Shown here piece by piece: positions 44,054-52,478 of a stretch of 64,000 nucleotides of DNA; within the stretch, counting starts at the first letter, position 1; every line of letters begins with the position of its first letter. The notes under the pieces were generated by a model, which made no database searches, was not told where the DNA came from, and saw nothing but the letters and a program-made list of their open reading frames with translations. The translations under genes and the position numbers were made by a program. This stretch comes from Candidatus Hydrogenedentota bacterium (GTDB lineage Bacteria > Hydrogenedentota > Hydrogenedentia > Hydrogenedentales > JAGMZX01), in NCBI GenBank assembly GCA_029556545.1, contig JAKQEQ010000192.1:122998-186997 (forward strand). The letters run 5' to 3'.

Positions 44054-44063
44054 CGCGAAGGGC
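44054..44063. repeat. 10-bp target-site duplication, left copy
   Basis: CGCGAAGGGC directly abuts the left terminal inverted repeat and is repeated exactly at 45397-45406. Confidence 0.9.
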
Positions 44064-45396
44064 CAGGGCAATCGCACTTAATTCTCGCTGGCGGTAGTTC
44101 TTACCGCCTCTAACGGTCCCCGCTTTTCCCTTATGAAACGCCCGGCATTCGAGGTATCTTCAGTATGATTAGTTTGATATTTATCTGTGACACATATATC
44201 ATCTCTCCCAGGAACCCAACCACAAGGAGAGGTACAATGAACGAGAAGAACGAGAAGGAGTGTCCCGTGTTTCTGGACTGCTTCGGACGCATCAAGGATC
44301 CCCGATTGGACCGCCAGAAAAAGCACAAGCTCATCGACATCATCGCCATGGCCGTGTGCGCCACCATCGCCGGCGCCGACGGGTGGGTCGCCATCGCCCT
44401 GTATGCCAAATCCAAAGAGGCCTGGCTGCGCACCTTCCTTGAACTCCCGAACGGCATCCCCTCCCACGACACCTTTGGGCGCGTGTTCAGCCTGCTCGAC
44501 CCCCAAGCCTTTCAAGACGCCTTTCGCGAGTGGGTGGGTGTTATCCAAGGCAAGATCAAAGGAATCGTCGCCATTGACGGGAAGACGGCCCGCGGCTCCC
44601 ATGACCGCGCCAACGGCAAGCAAGCCATTCACATCGTCAGCGCCTGGGCCGTGGAAAACGGCGTCTCGCTAGGACAAGTCAAAGTGGACGACAAATCCAA
44701 CGAGATCACCGCCATCCCGGAACTCCTAAGCCTGCTGGACCTCAAGGGCTGTCTCGTCACCATCGACGCCATGGGCTGCCAGCGCGACATCGCCCAGCAA
44801 ATCGTGGAGGCCGGCGGCGACTACCTGCTTGCCGTGAAGGGCAATCAAGAAACCTTGGCCGAGGACGTGGAGCAAGAGTTCAAGCATGCCCAGGCCGAGG
44901 GCTTCGCTCACATGGACCACCTGTACCGCGAGACGGTCGAGAAGGGCCACGGCCGCATCGAGAAACGCCAGTACTGGTATACCCGCGATATCCAGGGACT
45001 GGGAACGCTCGAACGCTGGCCCAAGCTCAACGGCATGGTCATGTGCCGGGCAACGCGAACCGAGAAAGGGGACACCACCGTGGAAGACCGCTACTTCATC
45101 ACCAGCGCCGACCATGACGACGTGGCCCTGATCGCCGACGCCGTCCGTGCCCACTGGCACATCGAGAATGGGCTGCACTGGGTCCTCGACGTGGCGTTCG
45201 GCGAGGACCAGTCGCGCATACGCTCCGGCTACGCCGCCGAGAACATCGCCGCCATACGCAAGATCGCCAACAACACCCTCAAACAATGCATATCGAGAAA
45301 GGGCGGCATTAAAGCCAAGCGTCTACAGGCCGGCTGGGATGACCGCTTCATGAAGGAAATCCTGCTGGCGCTATGACTTTTAGTGCGATTGCCCTG
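44064..45396. mobile_element. intact ISAs1-family insertion sequence (1333 bp)
   Basis: Terminal inverted repeats: left CAGGGCAATCGCACTTAA (from 44064) and, on the complement, right CAGGGCAATCGCACTAAAA (ending at 45396), identical over 15 bp. Perfect 10-bp direct repeats flank the element, the expected size for ISAs1. One intact transposase lies inside. All parts intact suggests a recent insertion. Confidence 0.93.
44237..45376 (+). CDS. ISAs1-family DDE transposase
   Basis: 379 residues, full length. N-terminal FGRIKDPRLDRQKKHKLIDI and GIPSHDTFGRVFSLLDP are family signatures. Catalytic acids: Asp in IVAIDGKTARGS, Asp in LVTIDAMGCQRDIA and Glu in HWHIENGLHWVLDVAFGED. AAGGAGAGG precedes ATG 44237. 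No disruption seen. Confidence 0.95.
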   Translation: MNEKNEKECPVFLDCFGRIKDPRLDRQKKHKLIDIIAMAVCATIAGADGWVAIALYAKSKEAWLRTFLELPNGIPSHDTFGRVFSLLDPQAFQDAFREWVGVIQGKIKGIVAIDGKTARGSHDRANGKQAIHIVSAWAVENGVSLGQVKVDDKSNEITAIPELLSLLDLKGCLVTIDAMGCQRDIAQQIVEAGGDYLLAVKGNQETLAEDVEQEFKHAQAEGFAHMDHLYRETVEKGHGRIEKRQYWYTRDIQGLGTLERWPKLNGMVMCRATRTEKGDTTVEDRYFITSADHDDVALIADAVRAHWHIENGLHWVLDVAFGEDQSRIRSGYAAENIAAIRKIANNTLKQCISRKGGIKAKRLQAGWDDRFMKEILLAL

Positions 45397-45406
45397 CGCG
45401 AAGGGC
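45397..45406. repeat. 10-bp target-site duplication, right copy
   Basis: CGCGAAGGGC, identical to 44054-44063. It runs into a hairpin GGGCTGGG-TTTTG-CCCGGCCC (45403-45423), probably a terminator-like stem after the Gfo/Idh gene beside which the element landed. Confidence 0.88.
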
Positions 45407-45528
45407 TGGGTTTTGCCCGGCCCAAGGCGACTTTCTGGTAGAATAGAGGGGAATCTTCGGGAAGGACGATTCCGAGAGACGGGCATCATTCCGTCGCATG
45501 TCCCGAGCCACAACCAAGAAGCGAGACG

Positions 45529-48231
45529 ATGAAAAGACTACTACCGCGCTTGCGCCTTATCCCCGCGACGTTGATCGTGCTGATCGTCTTCGGGGCGGCC
45601 GACGTCTTCGCCGCCGAGCACGGTACGGGGTTCGTGTTGCCGCCGCCGGACGATCCGTTCTGGCAGATGAAGACGGAGCCGCGGTCGTATGCGAAGGGCG
45701 CGTTTCCGGCGGTATACGACTGGCGCGCGCTGGGCGGCGTCACCCCGGTGAAGGACCAGGGAAGCTGCGGAAGTTGCTGGGCCTTCGCGACGGTGGGGGT
45801 CTTCGAGTGCGCCATCAAGATCAAGGACGGCGTGACGGTCGACCTGTCGGAGCAGAACCTGCTCGGGTGCAACGATCTGGGCTGGGGCTGCAGCGGGGCG
45901 CTCTGGGCGCACGACTGGCACAAGGACCGGCCGAACAAATGCGGCACAGTCGGCGCCATCCTTGAGGCGGACCTGCCCTACACAGGCAACGACTCGTATT
46001 GCACCTGCGGCCACACGCCGGCGTATCTCCTTGACGACTGGGGCTGGGTAAACGGGCTCACGCCGAGCGTCGAGGATATCAAGGCCGCAATCATGACCTA
46101 CGGTCCGGTCGGCGTGTCGCTTGTCAGCGATGTACTGGGCAGCGGCACGGGCGTGGTCGGGAATTGCGGGACCTACGACGTCTGGTCGATTGACCATGCC
46201 GTCGTGCTGGTCGGCTGGGACGACACGAAGGGCGCGAACGGCGCATGGATTCTGCGGAACTCGTGGGGCGCGAGTTGGGGCAACAACGGCTATTGCTACA
46301 TCGAGTATGACTGCGGCTGGGTTGGGTTCGCCGCGAACTACGTCGTATATGGCAGCCCCACCGATGACCTGACGGTGGAGCCGCGCTATCGCGTGGACTT
46401 CACGGGCGAAGTCGGTGGCCCCTTCACACCCGCTGAGTTCACATATACCCTCGAAAACGTCGGGACCACGCCGCTTACCTGGCAGTCGAGTGCACCGCTG
46501 TGGATCGCCCTGGCGCCCGCTTCCGGAACGTTGGCCGGCGGCGCAACCCAGGCCGTGACGGCAAGCGTCCGGGTCGCGGACGCAACGCTGGGGCAACACA
46601 GCGCTAATATCGTCTTTACCCATGTCGAGACCGGCGAGGAATTCCCGCGTTCCGTCGGTTTGACGGTCAGCGCCCCGGTGATCTATCGCTTTGATTTGAG
46701 TTCCGATCCCGGCTGGGGACGCACGGGTGACTGGACGTTCGGGCGTCCGACCGGCGGCGGCAGCAACAACAAGGACCCGAATGCGGGCTATACGGGACTC
46801 AACGTATTCGGGAACAACCTTAACGGCGATTATGCGAACAGCATCCCCGAGTACTATCTCACGGCGGGACCGTTCGACTTTCAGCATTACACCAACGTCC
46901 AATTGCGCTTCATGCGACGGCTCGGCGTCGAGAGCGCCTCTTACGACCACGCCAAGGTGCAGGCGCGATCGCTGAGCGGGACATGGCAGAACGTCTGGCA
47001 GCATACCGGCGGCGATCTTGCCGACACCGCGTGGCAGGAGTGCCGATACAGTATCGCGAGCATCGCCGACCGCAGTGCGGCGGTCTATGTCCGCTGGGTC
47101 ATGGGCCCGACCGACAGCAGCGTCACGTTCCCCGGTTGGAATATCGACGATATCGAATTCTACGGCATACCGCTGAGTTCCGAGGGCGAGGGCGAAGGTG
47201 AGGGCGAACCGCCGCAGCGCTGGACGCTCACCCTGGACACCGCCGGGACCGGCTCGGGCACGGCGGCCCGTGTGCCGGATCAAGCGCTTTACGATGACGG
47301 ACAACGCGTCGATCTTGCCGTCGAGGCGGCGCCGGACAGCGTATTTGCCGGTTGGTCCGGCCCGAACGGCGACCAGGTGCTTTACGGCCACATCACAAAG
47401 ACCTACTTTATCATGATGGACAGCGATAAGCACGTCACCGCAGTGTTTAATCTGCCAGACCCCGGCGAAGGCGAAGGCGAAGGCGAAGGCGAGGGAGAGG
47501 GTGAAGGCGAAGGCGAAGGCGAAGGGGAAGGTGAAGGAGAGGGCGAAGGTGAAGGTGAAGGTGAAGGCGAGGGCGAGGGAGAAGGAGAGGGAGAAGGTGA
47601 GGGAGAGGGAGAAGGTGAGGGAGAGGGAGAAGGAGAGGGAGAGGGTGAAGGTGAAGGTGAAGGCGAGGGCGAGGGAGAAGGAGAGGGAGAAGGTGAGGGA
47701 GAGGGAGAAGGAGAGGGCGAGGGAGAGGGTGAAGGAGAGGGAGAAGGTGAGGGAGAGGGAGAAGGTGAGGGAGAGGGCGAGGGTGAAGGGGAAGGCGAGG
47801 GCGAGGGTGAGGGTGAGGGTGAGGGCGAGGGTGAGGGTGAGGGTGAGGGCGAAGGCGAGGGCGAAGGCGAGGGAGAAGGAGAGGGAGAGGGAGAAGGTGA
47901 GGGCGAACCATCTGTCGCGGTGCATTCCGCTGATCAGAACGGCGATTGCCGTATCGACCTCATGGAATTACTGCGGGTGATTCAATTCTACAATTCGGGT
48001 GGTCTCCATTGCGCCGTTGCCCGGCACGATACGGAAGACGGCTACATGCCGGGTCAGGGCGAAAACCATGCCTGCGCACCCCACGCCAGCGACTACTACG
48101 GCGGCTCCGACTGGCGCATCGACCTCACCGAATTGCTGCGGCTGATCCAGTTCTACAACGCCGGCGGCTGCCACGCCTGCCCGGGCGACGGCACTGAGGA
48201 CGGATTCTGTGTCGGGCCGCCGGGCGGTTAG
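45529..48231 (+). CDS. secreted papain-family (C1) protease with GE linker and C-terminal ELLR module
   Basis: 900 residues. Signal peptide MKRLLPRLRLIPATLIVLIV; C1 domain (about 55-280) with QGSCGSCWAF (Cys83), His223 in SIDHAVVLVGW and Asn244 in RNSWGASWG, so a complete catalytic triad. The usual long inhibitory propeptide is absent. A beta-sandwich with LWIALAPASGTLAGG (about 280-380), a jelly-roll-like domain (about 385-545), an InlB-type repeat (GWSGPNG, SDKHVTAVF), 74 uninterrupted Gly-Glu dipeptides (646-793) and a duplicated ELLR module (DQNGDCRIDLMELLRVIQFY) follow. An extracellular, possibly surface-attached protease. It ends 4 bases inside the convergent Gfo/Idh gene. Confidence 0.9.
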   Translation: MKRLLPRLRLIPATLIVLIVFGAADVFAAEHGTGFVLPPPDDPFWQMKTEPRSYAKGAFPAVYDWRALGGVTPVKDQGSCGSCWAFATVGVFECAIKIKDGVTVDLSEQNLLGCNDLGWGCSGALWAHDWHKDRPNKCGTVGAILEADLPYTGNDSYCTCGHTPAYLLDDWGWVNGLTPSVEDIKAAIMTYGPVGVSLVSDVLGSGTGVVGNCGTYDVWSIDHAVVLVGWDDTKGANGAWILRNSWGASWGNNGYCYIEYDCGWVGFAANYVVYGSPTDDLTVEPRYRVDFTGEVGGPFTPAEFTYTLENVGTTPLTWQSSAPLWIALAPASGTLAGGATQAVTASVRVADATLGQHSANIVFTHVETGEEFPRSVGLTVSAPVIYRFDLSSDPGWGRTGDWTFGRPTGGGSNNKDPNAGYTGLNVFGNNLNGDYANSIPEYYLTAGPFDFQHYTNVQLRFMRRLGVESASYDHAKVQARSLSGTWQNVWQHTGGDLADTAWQECRYSIASIADRSAAVYVRWVMGPTDSSVTFPGWNIDDIEFYGIPLSSEGEGEGEGEPPQRWTLTLDTAGTGSGTAARVPDQALYDDGQRVDLAVEAAPDSVFAGWSGPNGDQVLYGHITKTYFIMMDSDKHVTAVFNLPDPGEGEGEGEGEGEGEGEGEGEGEGEGEGEGEGEGEGEGEGEGEGEGEGEGEGEGEGEGEGEGEGEGEGEGEGEGEGEGEGEGEGEGEGEGEGEGEGEGEGEGEGEGEGEGEGEGEGEGEGEGEGEGEGEGEGEGEGEGEGEGEGEGEGEPSVAVHSADQNGDCRIDLMELLRVIQFYNSGGLHCAVARHDTEDGYMPGQGENHACAPHASDYYGGSDWRIDLTELLRLIQFYNAGGCHACPGDGTEDGFCVGPPGG
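47464..47907. repeat. 74-unit Gly-Glu (GGN GAR) hexanucleotide array
   Basis: Pure alternation of Gly and Glu codons with changing third bases. A block starting at 47548 recurs at 47644 for about 68 bases, so part of the array grew by a 96-bp (32-residue) duplication. Confidence 0.92.
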
Positions 48232-49409
48232 AAGGTCCTGACCTCGACGGCCGCGCCGCCGCGCTCGGCGGAGAGGTAGGCGCTGTAGATGGTGGAGATG
48301 GTGTCCGCCGCGAGGCGGCTGTCGCTCTCGACGGGATCGCCGTAGGCCACCGTGCGATAGAATGCCTCGATTTCCTGGGGATAGCCGGTGAACCAATCCT
48401 CATCCGGCGGCATGTTGGTCCAGCCCTGCTTCTGCTCGATCTTCTCGACGGTGTAAACGTCGGCGAAATTCTCGTTCCGGGGATTGTAGACCTGCATGGC
48501 CGTGTTCGGGTTGATGTTGCAGACGACGCGGTGGTTGTTCGCGGCGACTTCGATCCAATTGTGAATGCCACCGAGGATGATGTCCGAAGCGAACACCGTC
48601 GCCAGCGTGCCATCCTCGAAGGTGACGTGCATCATCGAGAAGTCGTCGATGTCGTAGTAGTTCGAGCGGATGTGGCCCTCATCGCGGAAGCCGGGCATGC
48701 GCGTGAGCGCCGCCGTGCGCCCGGTCACGGTGCGCGGGCGGATGGGCCGCCCGTCGCGCGCGCGGCCCTCGACGCGCTTGAGGTACAGCGCCGCCGAGAG
48801 CGGGTGGCAGCCCTTCCCGATCATCACGCCGCCGCCGGAATACTTCCAATAGGCGTAGGTCGGATTGTGCGAACCGGAGTGGGCCTCTTCGCCGTGAATC
48901 CAGAGGATTTGCGCGCCGGTCTTCTCGATGATGTCGCGTTCGCGCTGGATGGCGGGCGCATAGACCCAGTTCTCGGCGTAGAGTATGCAACCCTTGCTGC
49001 GGCGCTCGGTTTCGAGCATGCGCTCGACGCTAGCCAACCCGTGCGTCAGCGCGTCTTGCTTCGGGAAGGTGTCGCCGTGGAAGGCGTCCGTGCCGTCGCC
49101 GCAGTATCCCGTTAACGGCTTCTCGACGATAACGCACTTGTCCCGTTCAAGCGCGGCGACGGCCACCTCCTCGTGTCCCGCCACCAAGACGCAGCAATGG
49201 ACCACGCCCACGTCCGCGATCAGCGCATCGAGGGAATCGTAGTTGCGAATACCGCGTTTCGCCGCGTATTGCGCCGCCTGTTCCCGGTCCAGCGCGTACA
49301 CGCCCGCGACCTCGACGTTCACGCCGTGGACTTTGCGAATCGCTTCGTAGTGGAAGCCCGCGGAAAAACCCGCGCCGACGATCCCGGCGCGGACAGTTTT
49401 CTTCTGCAT
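48228..49409 (-). CDS. Gfo/Idh/MocA-family oxidoreductase
   Basis: 393 residues. RAGIVGAGFSAGFHYEAI is the NAD-binding start and VIVEKPLTGY holds the catalytic Lys. The C-terminal domain has GGGVMIGKGCHPLSAALYLK and HIRSNYYDIDDFSMMHVTFED. No signal peptide, so cytosolic, unlike the paralogue at 3414. Located between a secreted protease and a sulfatase; with the sulfatase it is probably part of a glycan-use gene group on the minus strand. Confidence 0.9.
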   Translation of the reverse strand: MQKKTVRAGIVGAGFSAGFHYEAIRKVHGVNVEVAGVYALDREQAAQYAAKRGIRNYDSLDALIADVGVVHCCVLVAGHEEVAVAALERDKCVIVEKPLTGYCGDGTDAFHGDTFPKQDALTHGLASVERMLETERRSKGCILYAENWVYAPAIQRERDIIEKTGAQILWIHGEEAHSGSHNPTYAYWKYSGGGVMIGKGCHPLSAALYLKRVEGRARDGRPIRPRTVTGRTAALTRMPGFRDEGHIRSNYYDIDDFSMMHVTFEDGTLATVFASDIILGGIHNWIEVAANNHRVVCNINPNTAMQVYNPRNENFADVYTVEKIEQKQGWTNMPPDEDWFTGYPQEIEAFYRTVAYGDPVESDSRLAADTISTIYSAYLSAERGGAAVEVRTF

Positions 49410-49450
49410 CTATGATCTCCCGCAACGCGCCCCATGCACGCCATAGTTCA

Positions 49451-49506
49451 GTTCGTAGTGCAGGCTTTAGCCTGCCTCTCCGTTCGTAGTCCAGACTTAC
49501 GCCTAT
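49451..49506. repeat. GTTCGTAGT-type repeat, two units
   Basis: GTTCGTAGTGCAGGCTTTAG continues CCTGC (49451-49475), a palindrome CAGGCTTTAGCCTG behind the 9-base tag; a second unit, GTTCGTAGTCCAGACTTACG, follows at 49482. The second unit supplies the TAG stop of the sulfatase gene. Related to 1893-1988. Confidence 0.72.
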
Positions 49507-51197
49507 TGCTTGATAACATCCACGTAGTGGACCCCCGTGTACCGACTTCCCTGCTGCAAGAACGCCTCGAGGCGCGCGTCGCCCGCCGGCAGCGCCATCC
49601 CCGCGAACTCGCAGGACTCCTCGCCGCCGTGCAACGGTATACCGAGCGCGACGTCGCCCAGCCGGAAGAGCGCCCCGGCCGCTTGCTCGACCGCGGGGAA
49701 CCGCAATCGCACGGTGTACGTTCCCGCGGCGGCCACACGCACCTCCCAGTGGCCGACGTCATGCGCGCCCCAGCCTTCCGCGCCGCGCCAGTCCTGGCGC
49801 GTCAACACCACGGGGTTCTCGTGGGGCGTGCCGAGCAGGATGCGCGGCGGCGCATACCCGCGGGTGGCGCTCACGTCGGCGAACCAGGTCTCGTAGGCCG
49901 CGCGCATCTGCGCGACCCGCTCGGGCTGATCCGCCGCGATATCTCGCTCCTCGGCGGGATCGCGATCCAAGTCGTAGAGTTCCTTGCCGTCAACGAGCTT
50001 ATAGCGCTGGTTGAGCACGGCGCACTGGCGAAACGGCTCGGGCGCGTCGCCGCGATGCCACTGGAAGAACAAATTCCGGTCCGGCCAATCCGGGGTTTCC
50101 TCGCGCAGTAGCGGCAGGAGGTTCAGGCCGTCAACTTGCACGCCTTCCATCGGGTCGATGCCGCATGCGGCCAGCAACGTGGGGAAAACGTCGATGTGCG
50201 CGGCGACACGGTCGATGTCGCGGCCCGCCGCCGCCACGCCCGGCCAGCGCAGGAAGAACGGCACGCGGATGCCGCCTTCGTAAACGCTGCCCTTCCACCC
50301 GCGCAACCCCGCGTTGAACCGGTCCGCATCCTCGGCGGGCGTGCCGCCGTTGTCTGTCATGAAGATGACGATGGTGTCGCGTTCGATGTCCAGGCGCGCG
50401 AGCGTATCGAGCACGCGCCCCACGTTCTCGTCGATATTCGCGATCATGCCGTAGACCTTCGCGGCCCCTTCGCTGACGTCCGCCGCGCGATAGGGCGCGA
50501 CGTGGCGGTCGTCGATCTGCAGCGGCACGTGCGGCGCGTTCGTCGACAGATAGGCGAAGAACGGGCGGTCGCGGTTCGACTCGATGAACGCGATGGCCGC
50601 ATTCGTGAAGATATCGGTGCAATATCCCTCGTGTTTCTCATCGCGGCCGTTGTGCGAGAGCACCGGGTCGAAATAGCTGTTGCCCGGCGGGTCGCTGGGC
50701 TGGCCGACGCCGCCGCCGCGATGCACGAGCGCCTCCTGGAAGCCTTGGTCCATCGCGCGCATCGGGTGATTGTCGCCGAGATGCCACTTGCCGAAGATGC
50801 CGGTGCGGTAGCCGCCCCGCGACAACGCCTCCGCGAGCGTCACCTCGTCCGCGTGCATCATCGAGCGGCCCGCATAGGTGTCCACGACGCCCGTGCGGTA
50901 ATTGTAACGGCCCGTCATCAGACTCGCCCGCGTCGGCGAACACACGGGACACACGTGGAACCGCGTGAACCGCGTGCTCTCCGCGTGCAATCGGTCCAGG
51001 TGTGGCGTTTTCAGGACGGGGTTGCCGTGGCAGCCGAGGTCACCATAGCCCTGATCGTCCGTGATGATGAGCACAACGTTCGGTAGACGCGGCGCGGAGG
51101 GCTCCTGCCCCATTGCGCCGCGAGGCCCAGCCAACAGGGCGCCCGCGGTCATGGCGCTTGCCGCCCCGAGAAACGTGCGTCGCGTTTGCAGGCACAT
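49503..51197 (-). CDS. type I sulfatase, Tat-exported
   Basis: Hydrolyses sulfate esters, typically of sulfated glycans. 564 residues: twin-arginine signal (QTRRTFLGAASAM), LIITDDQGYGDLG with metal-binding Asp, CSPTRASLMTGR where Cys86 would become formylglycine, GKWHLGDN and MTDNGGTP. Residues after about 465 form an extra beta-sandwich (RAEGWGAHDVGHWEVRVAAA) like those on arylsulfatases of this group. The modifying enzyme is not in the window. The stop codon lies in a dispersed repeat, so the C-terminus may have been altered. Confidence 0.93.
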   Translation of the reverse strand: MCLQTRRTFLGAASAMTAGALLAGPRGAMGQEPSAPRLPNVVLIITDDQGYGDLGCHGNPVLKTPHLDRLHAESTRFTRFHVCPVCSPTRASLMTGRYNYRTGVVDTYAGRSMMHADEVTLAEALSRGGYRTGIFGKWHLGDNHPMRAMDQGFQEALVHRGGGVGQPSDPPGNSYFDPVLSHNGRDEKHEGYCTDIFTNAAIAFIESNRDRPFFAYLSTNAPHVPLQIDDRHVAPYRAADVSEGAAKVYGMIANIDENVGRVLDTLARLDIERDTIVIFMTDNGGTPAEDADRFNAGLRGWKGSVYEGGIRVPFFLRWPGVAAAGRDIDRVAAHIDVFPTLLAACGIDPMEGVQVDGLNLLPLLREETPDWPDRNLFFQWHRGDAPEPFRQCAVLNQRYKLVDGKELYDLDRDPAEERDIAADQPERVAQMRAAYETWFADVSATRGYAPPRILLGTPHENPVVLTRQDWRGAEGWGAHDVGHWEVRVAAAGTYTVRLRFPAVEQAAGALFRLGDVALGIPLHGGEESCEFAGMALPAGDARLEAFLQQGSRYTGVHYVDVIKQ

Positions 51198-51261
51198 GTG
51201 GATTCCCTCCCCGCCCCGCCCGCGCTTCTCGCGCTGATACGAGGCGCTCCTTGCGATTCCG

Positions 51262-52044
51262 CTATTCGAGCCGCCACTTCACTTCCGGTACGCCGATGGC
51301 GTTGTATTCCCGATAGAACACAAGTTGCCCCGGATCGGAGATTTCGATCTCCCCGATGGCCGTATGATACCGCATCGTGTACCATCGCGCCCGCGCCCGT
51401 ATCGGTTGTTTGCCCGGCGCCAAACCAATCGTTCCGCTCGCCCCCGCCTCGAACGACGCCAGAGGAACCGTCGTCGCGCCGACGTCGCCTATCCACACGT
51501 CCAGCACCCCGTCCGTTTCATTCCGCGTTGCGATTTTCACGCCTTGCGGGTCGCCGAAAACGCCGTCTACCGCCGAGGGCCGCGTCGCCGTTCGCGTGGG
51601 CGCCCCCGCCGCCATGAACGCGACGTAGTAGTATGCGCCGCCGGCCGCGAGCGCCAACACCAGAATCGCCAGGACGACCGGCACGGCCTTCCGTTTCCTG
51701 GCCAGGGTCGCTTTCGCGCGCGGTGCGGCGGGCGCCGATGCCGGCGCTGGAGTCGTCTGCCGTTTTGGCGCGGGCGCGGCCGGCTGCGCTCGTTGCATCA
51801 GTTGCGCCCGAAGCTGGTTCCCCCGCGGGTCCCCATAGACCCTGGACAACATCTTGCACAATTCCACCGCCGCCGCCGTATGGCCCGCCGCCGCGAGACA
51901 CATGGCGCGCGCGTAAAGCACTTCCGTGTTCCCCGGCATGTCCCGCGCGAGGTCGTCCAGAATCTTCAGCGCCTCCGCGTACCGCTTCGCCTGATACAAC
52001 TGACCCGCCTGCTGAAACTGCTGCTTCGCGTTCCCGTTGCTCAT
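51262..52044 (-). CDS. TPR-containing membrane protein
   Basis: 260 residues. N-terminal TPR-like helices (QAGQLYQAKRYAEALKILDD, EVLYARAMCLAAAGHTAAAV), an Ala/Pro/Lys-rich linker, one membrane helix (VPVVLAILVLALAAGGAYYY) and a C-terminal periplasmic beta domain (VLDVWIGDVGATTVPLASF). TPRs would face the cytoplasm. ATG 52044 has GGGAGAAAG upstream. No family known for the C-terminal part. Confidence 0.72.
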   Translation of the reverse strand: MSNGNAKQQFQQAGQLYQAKRYAEALKILDDLARDMPGNTEVLYARAMCLAAAGHTAAAVELCKMLSRVYGDPRGNQLRAQLMQRAQPAAPAPKRQTTPAPASAPAAPRAKATLARKRKAVPVVLAILVLALAAGGAYYYVAFMAAGAPTRTATRPSAVDGVFGDPQGVKIATRNETDGVLDVWIGDVGATTVPLASFEAGASGTIGLAPGKQPIRARARWYTMRYHTAIGEIEISDPGQLVFYREYNAIGVPEVKWRLE

Positions 52045-52478
52045 CGGCTTTCTCCCGCCTCGCCAGCTGAACTCATGATACGGCCCCCGCGCGATGATTT
52101 CCAGCACGCGCCGACCGCGCCTGTCCCCGATCTCCGCATATTCCTTCCCGATCGCTGGAAAGCCGACCTCGAGTCCTGAGCCAAACCCCGGGCGTCTACC
52201 CCCAGGAAACCACCCTGTACTTCACCGGACGCTTACGCATATGTCGCTCTTACTTCCGGCAGCGGAGGATTGCCTGGTAGTAGCGAATCAGAACATCGAG
52301 TGCGCTCATTGGAGGGTCATTCGTGCGTAAGCTCTTGTAGTAGCCGCGCAGGTACTGACCTGAACCTTCTGCCCAAGAAAGGCATCCTCGCTGCGTTCGT
52401 CTCCTCGTCTTGATGTCGTCCGCCCGGGACTCTAAACTTGGTCTGAGATCATGGAAGACCAGAGAAGGAGTAGCGCAG
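52045..52478. other. 434-bp intergenic region with no recognised gene
   Basis: Separates two divergent genes. The frames inside it (for example 52250-52600 on the minus strand) have no recognisable domains. No promoter pair stands out by eye. Confidence 0.45.

Noticed and set aside
47464-47907. CRISPR-like array
   Set aside because: It is a hexanucleotide coding repeat (Gly-Glu) without spacers.
45541-47925. A 794-codon open frame on the strand opposite the protease gene
   Set aside because: It is the mirror of the GE array and its GC-rich neighbours; the translation is Phe/Leu/Ala/Ser repeats and Arg-rich text with no domain, while the plus strand has a complete papain site and signal peptide.
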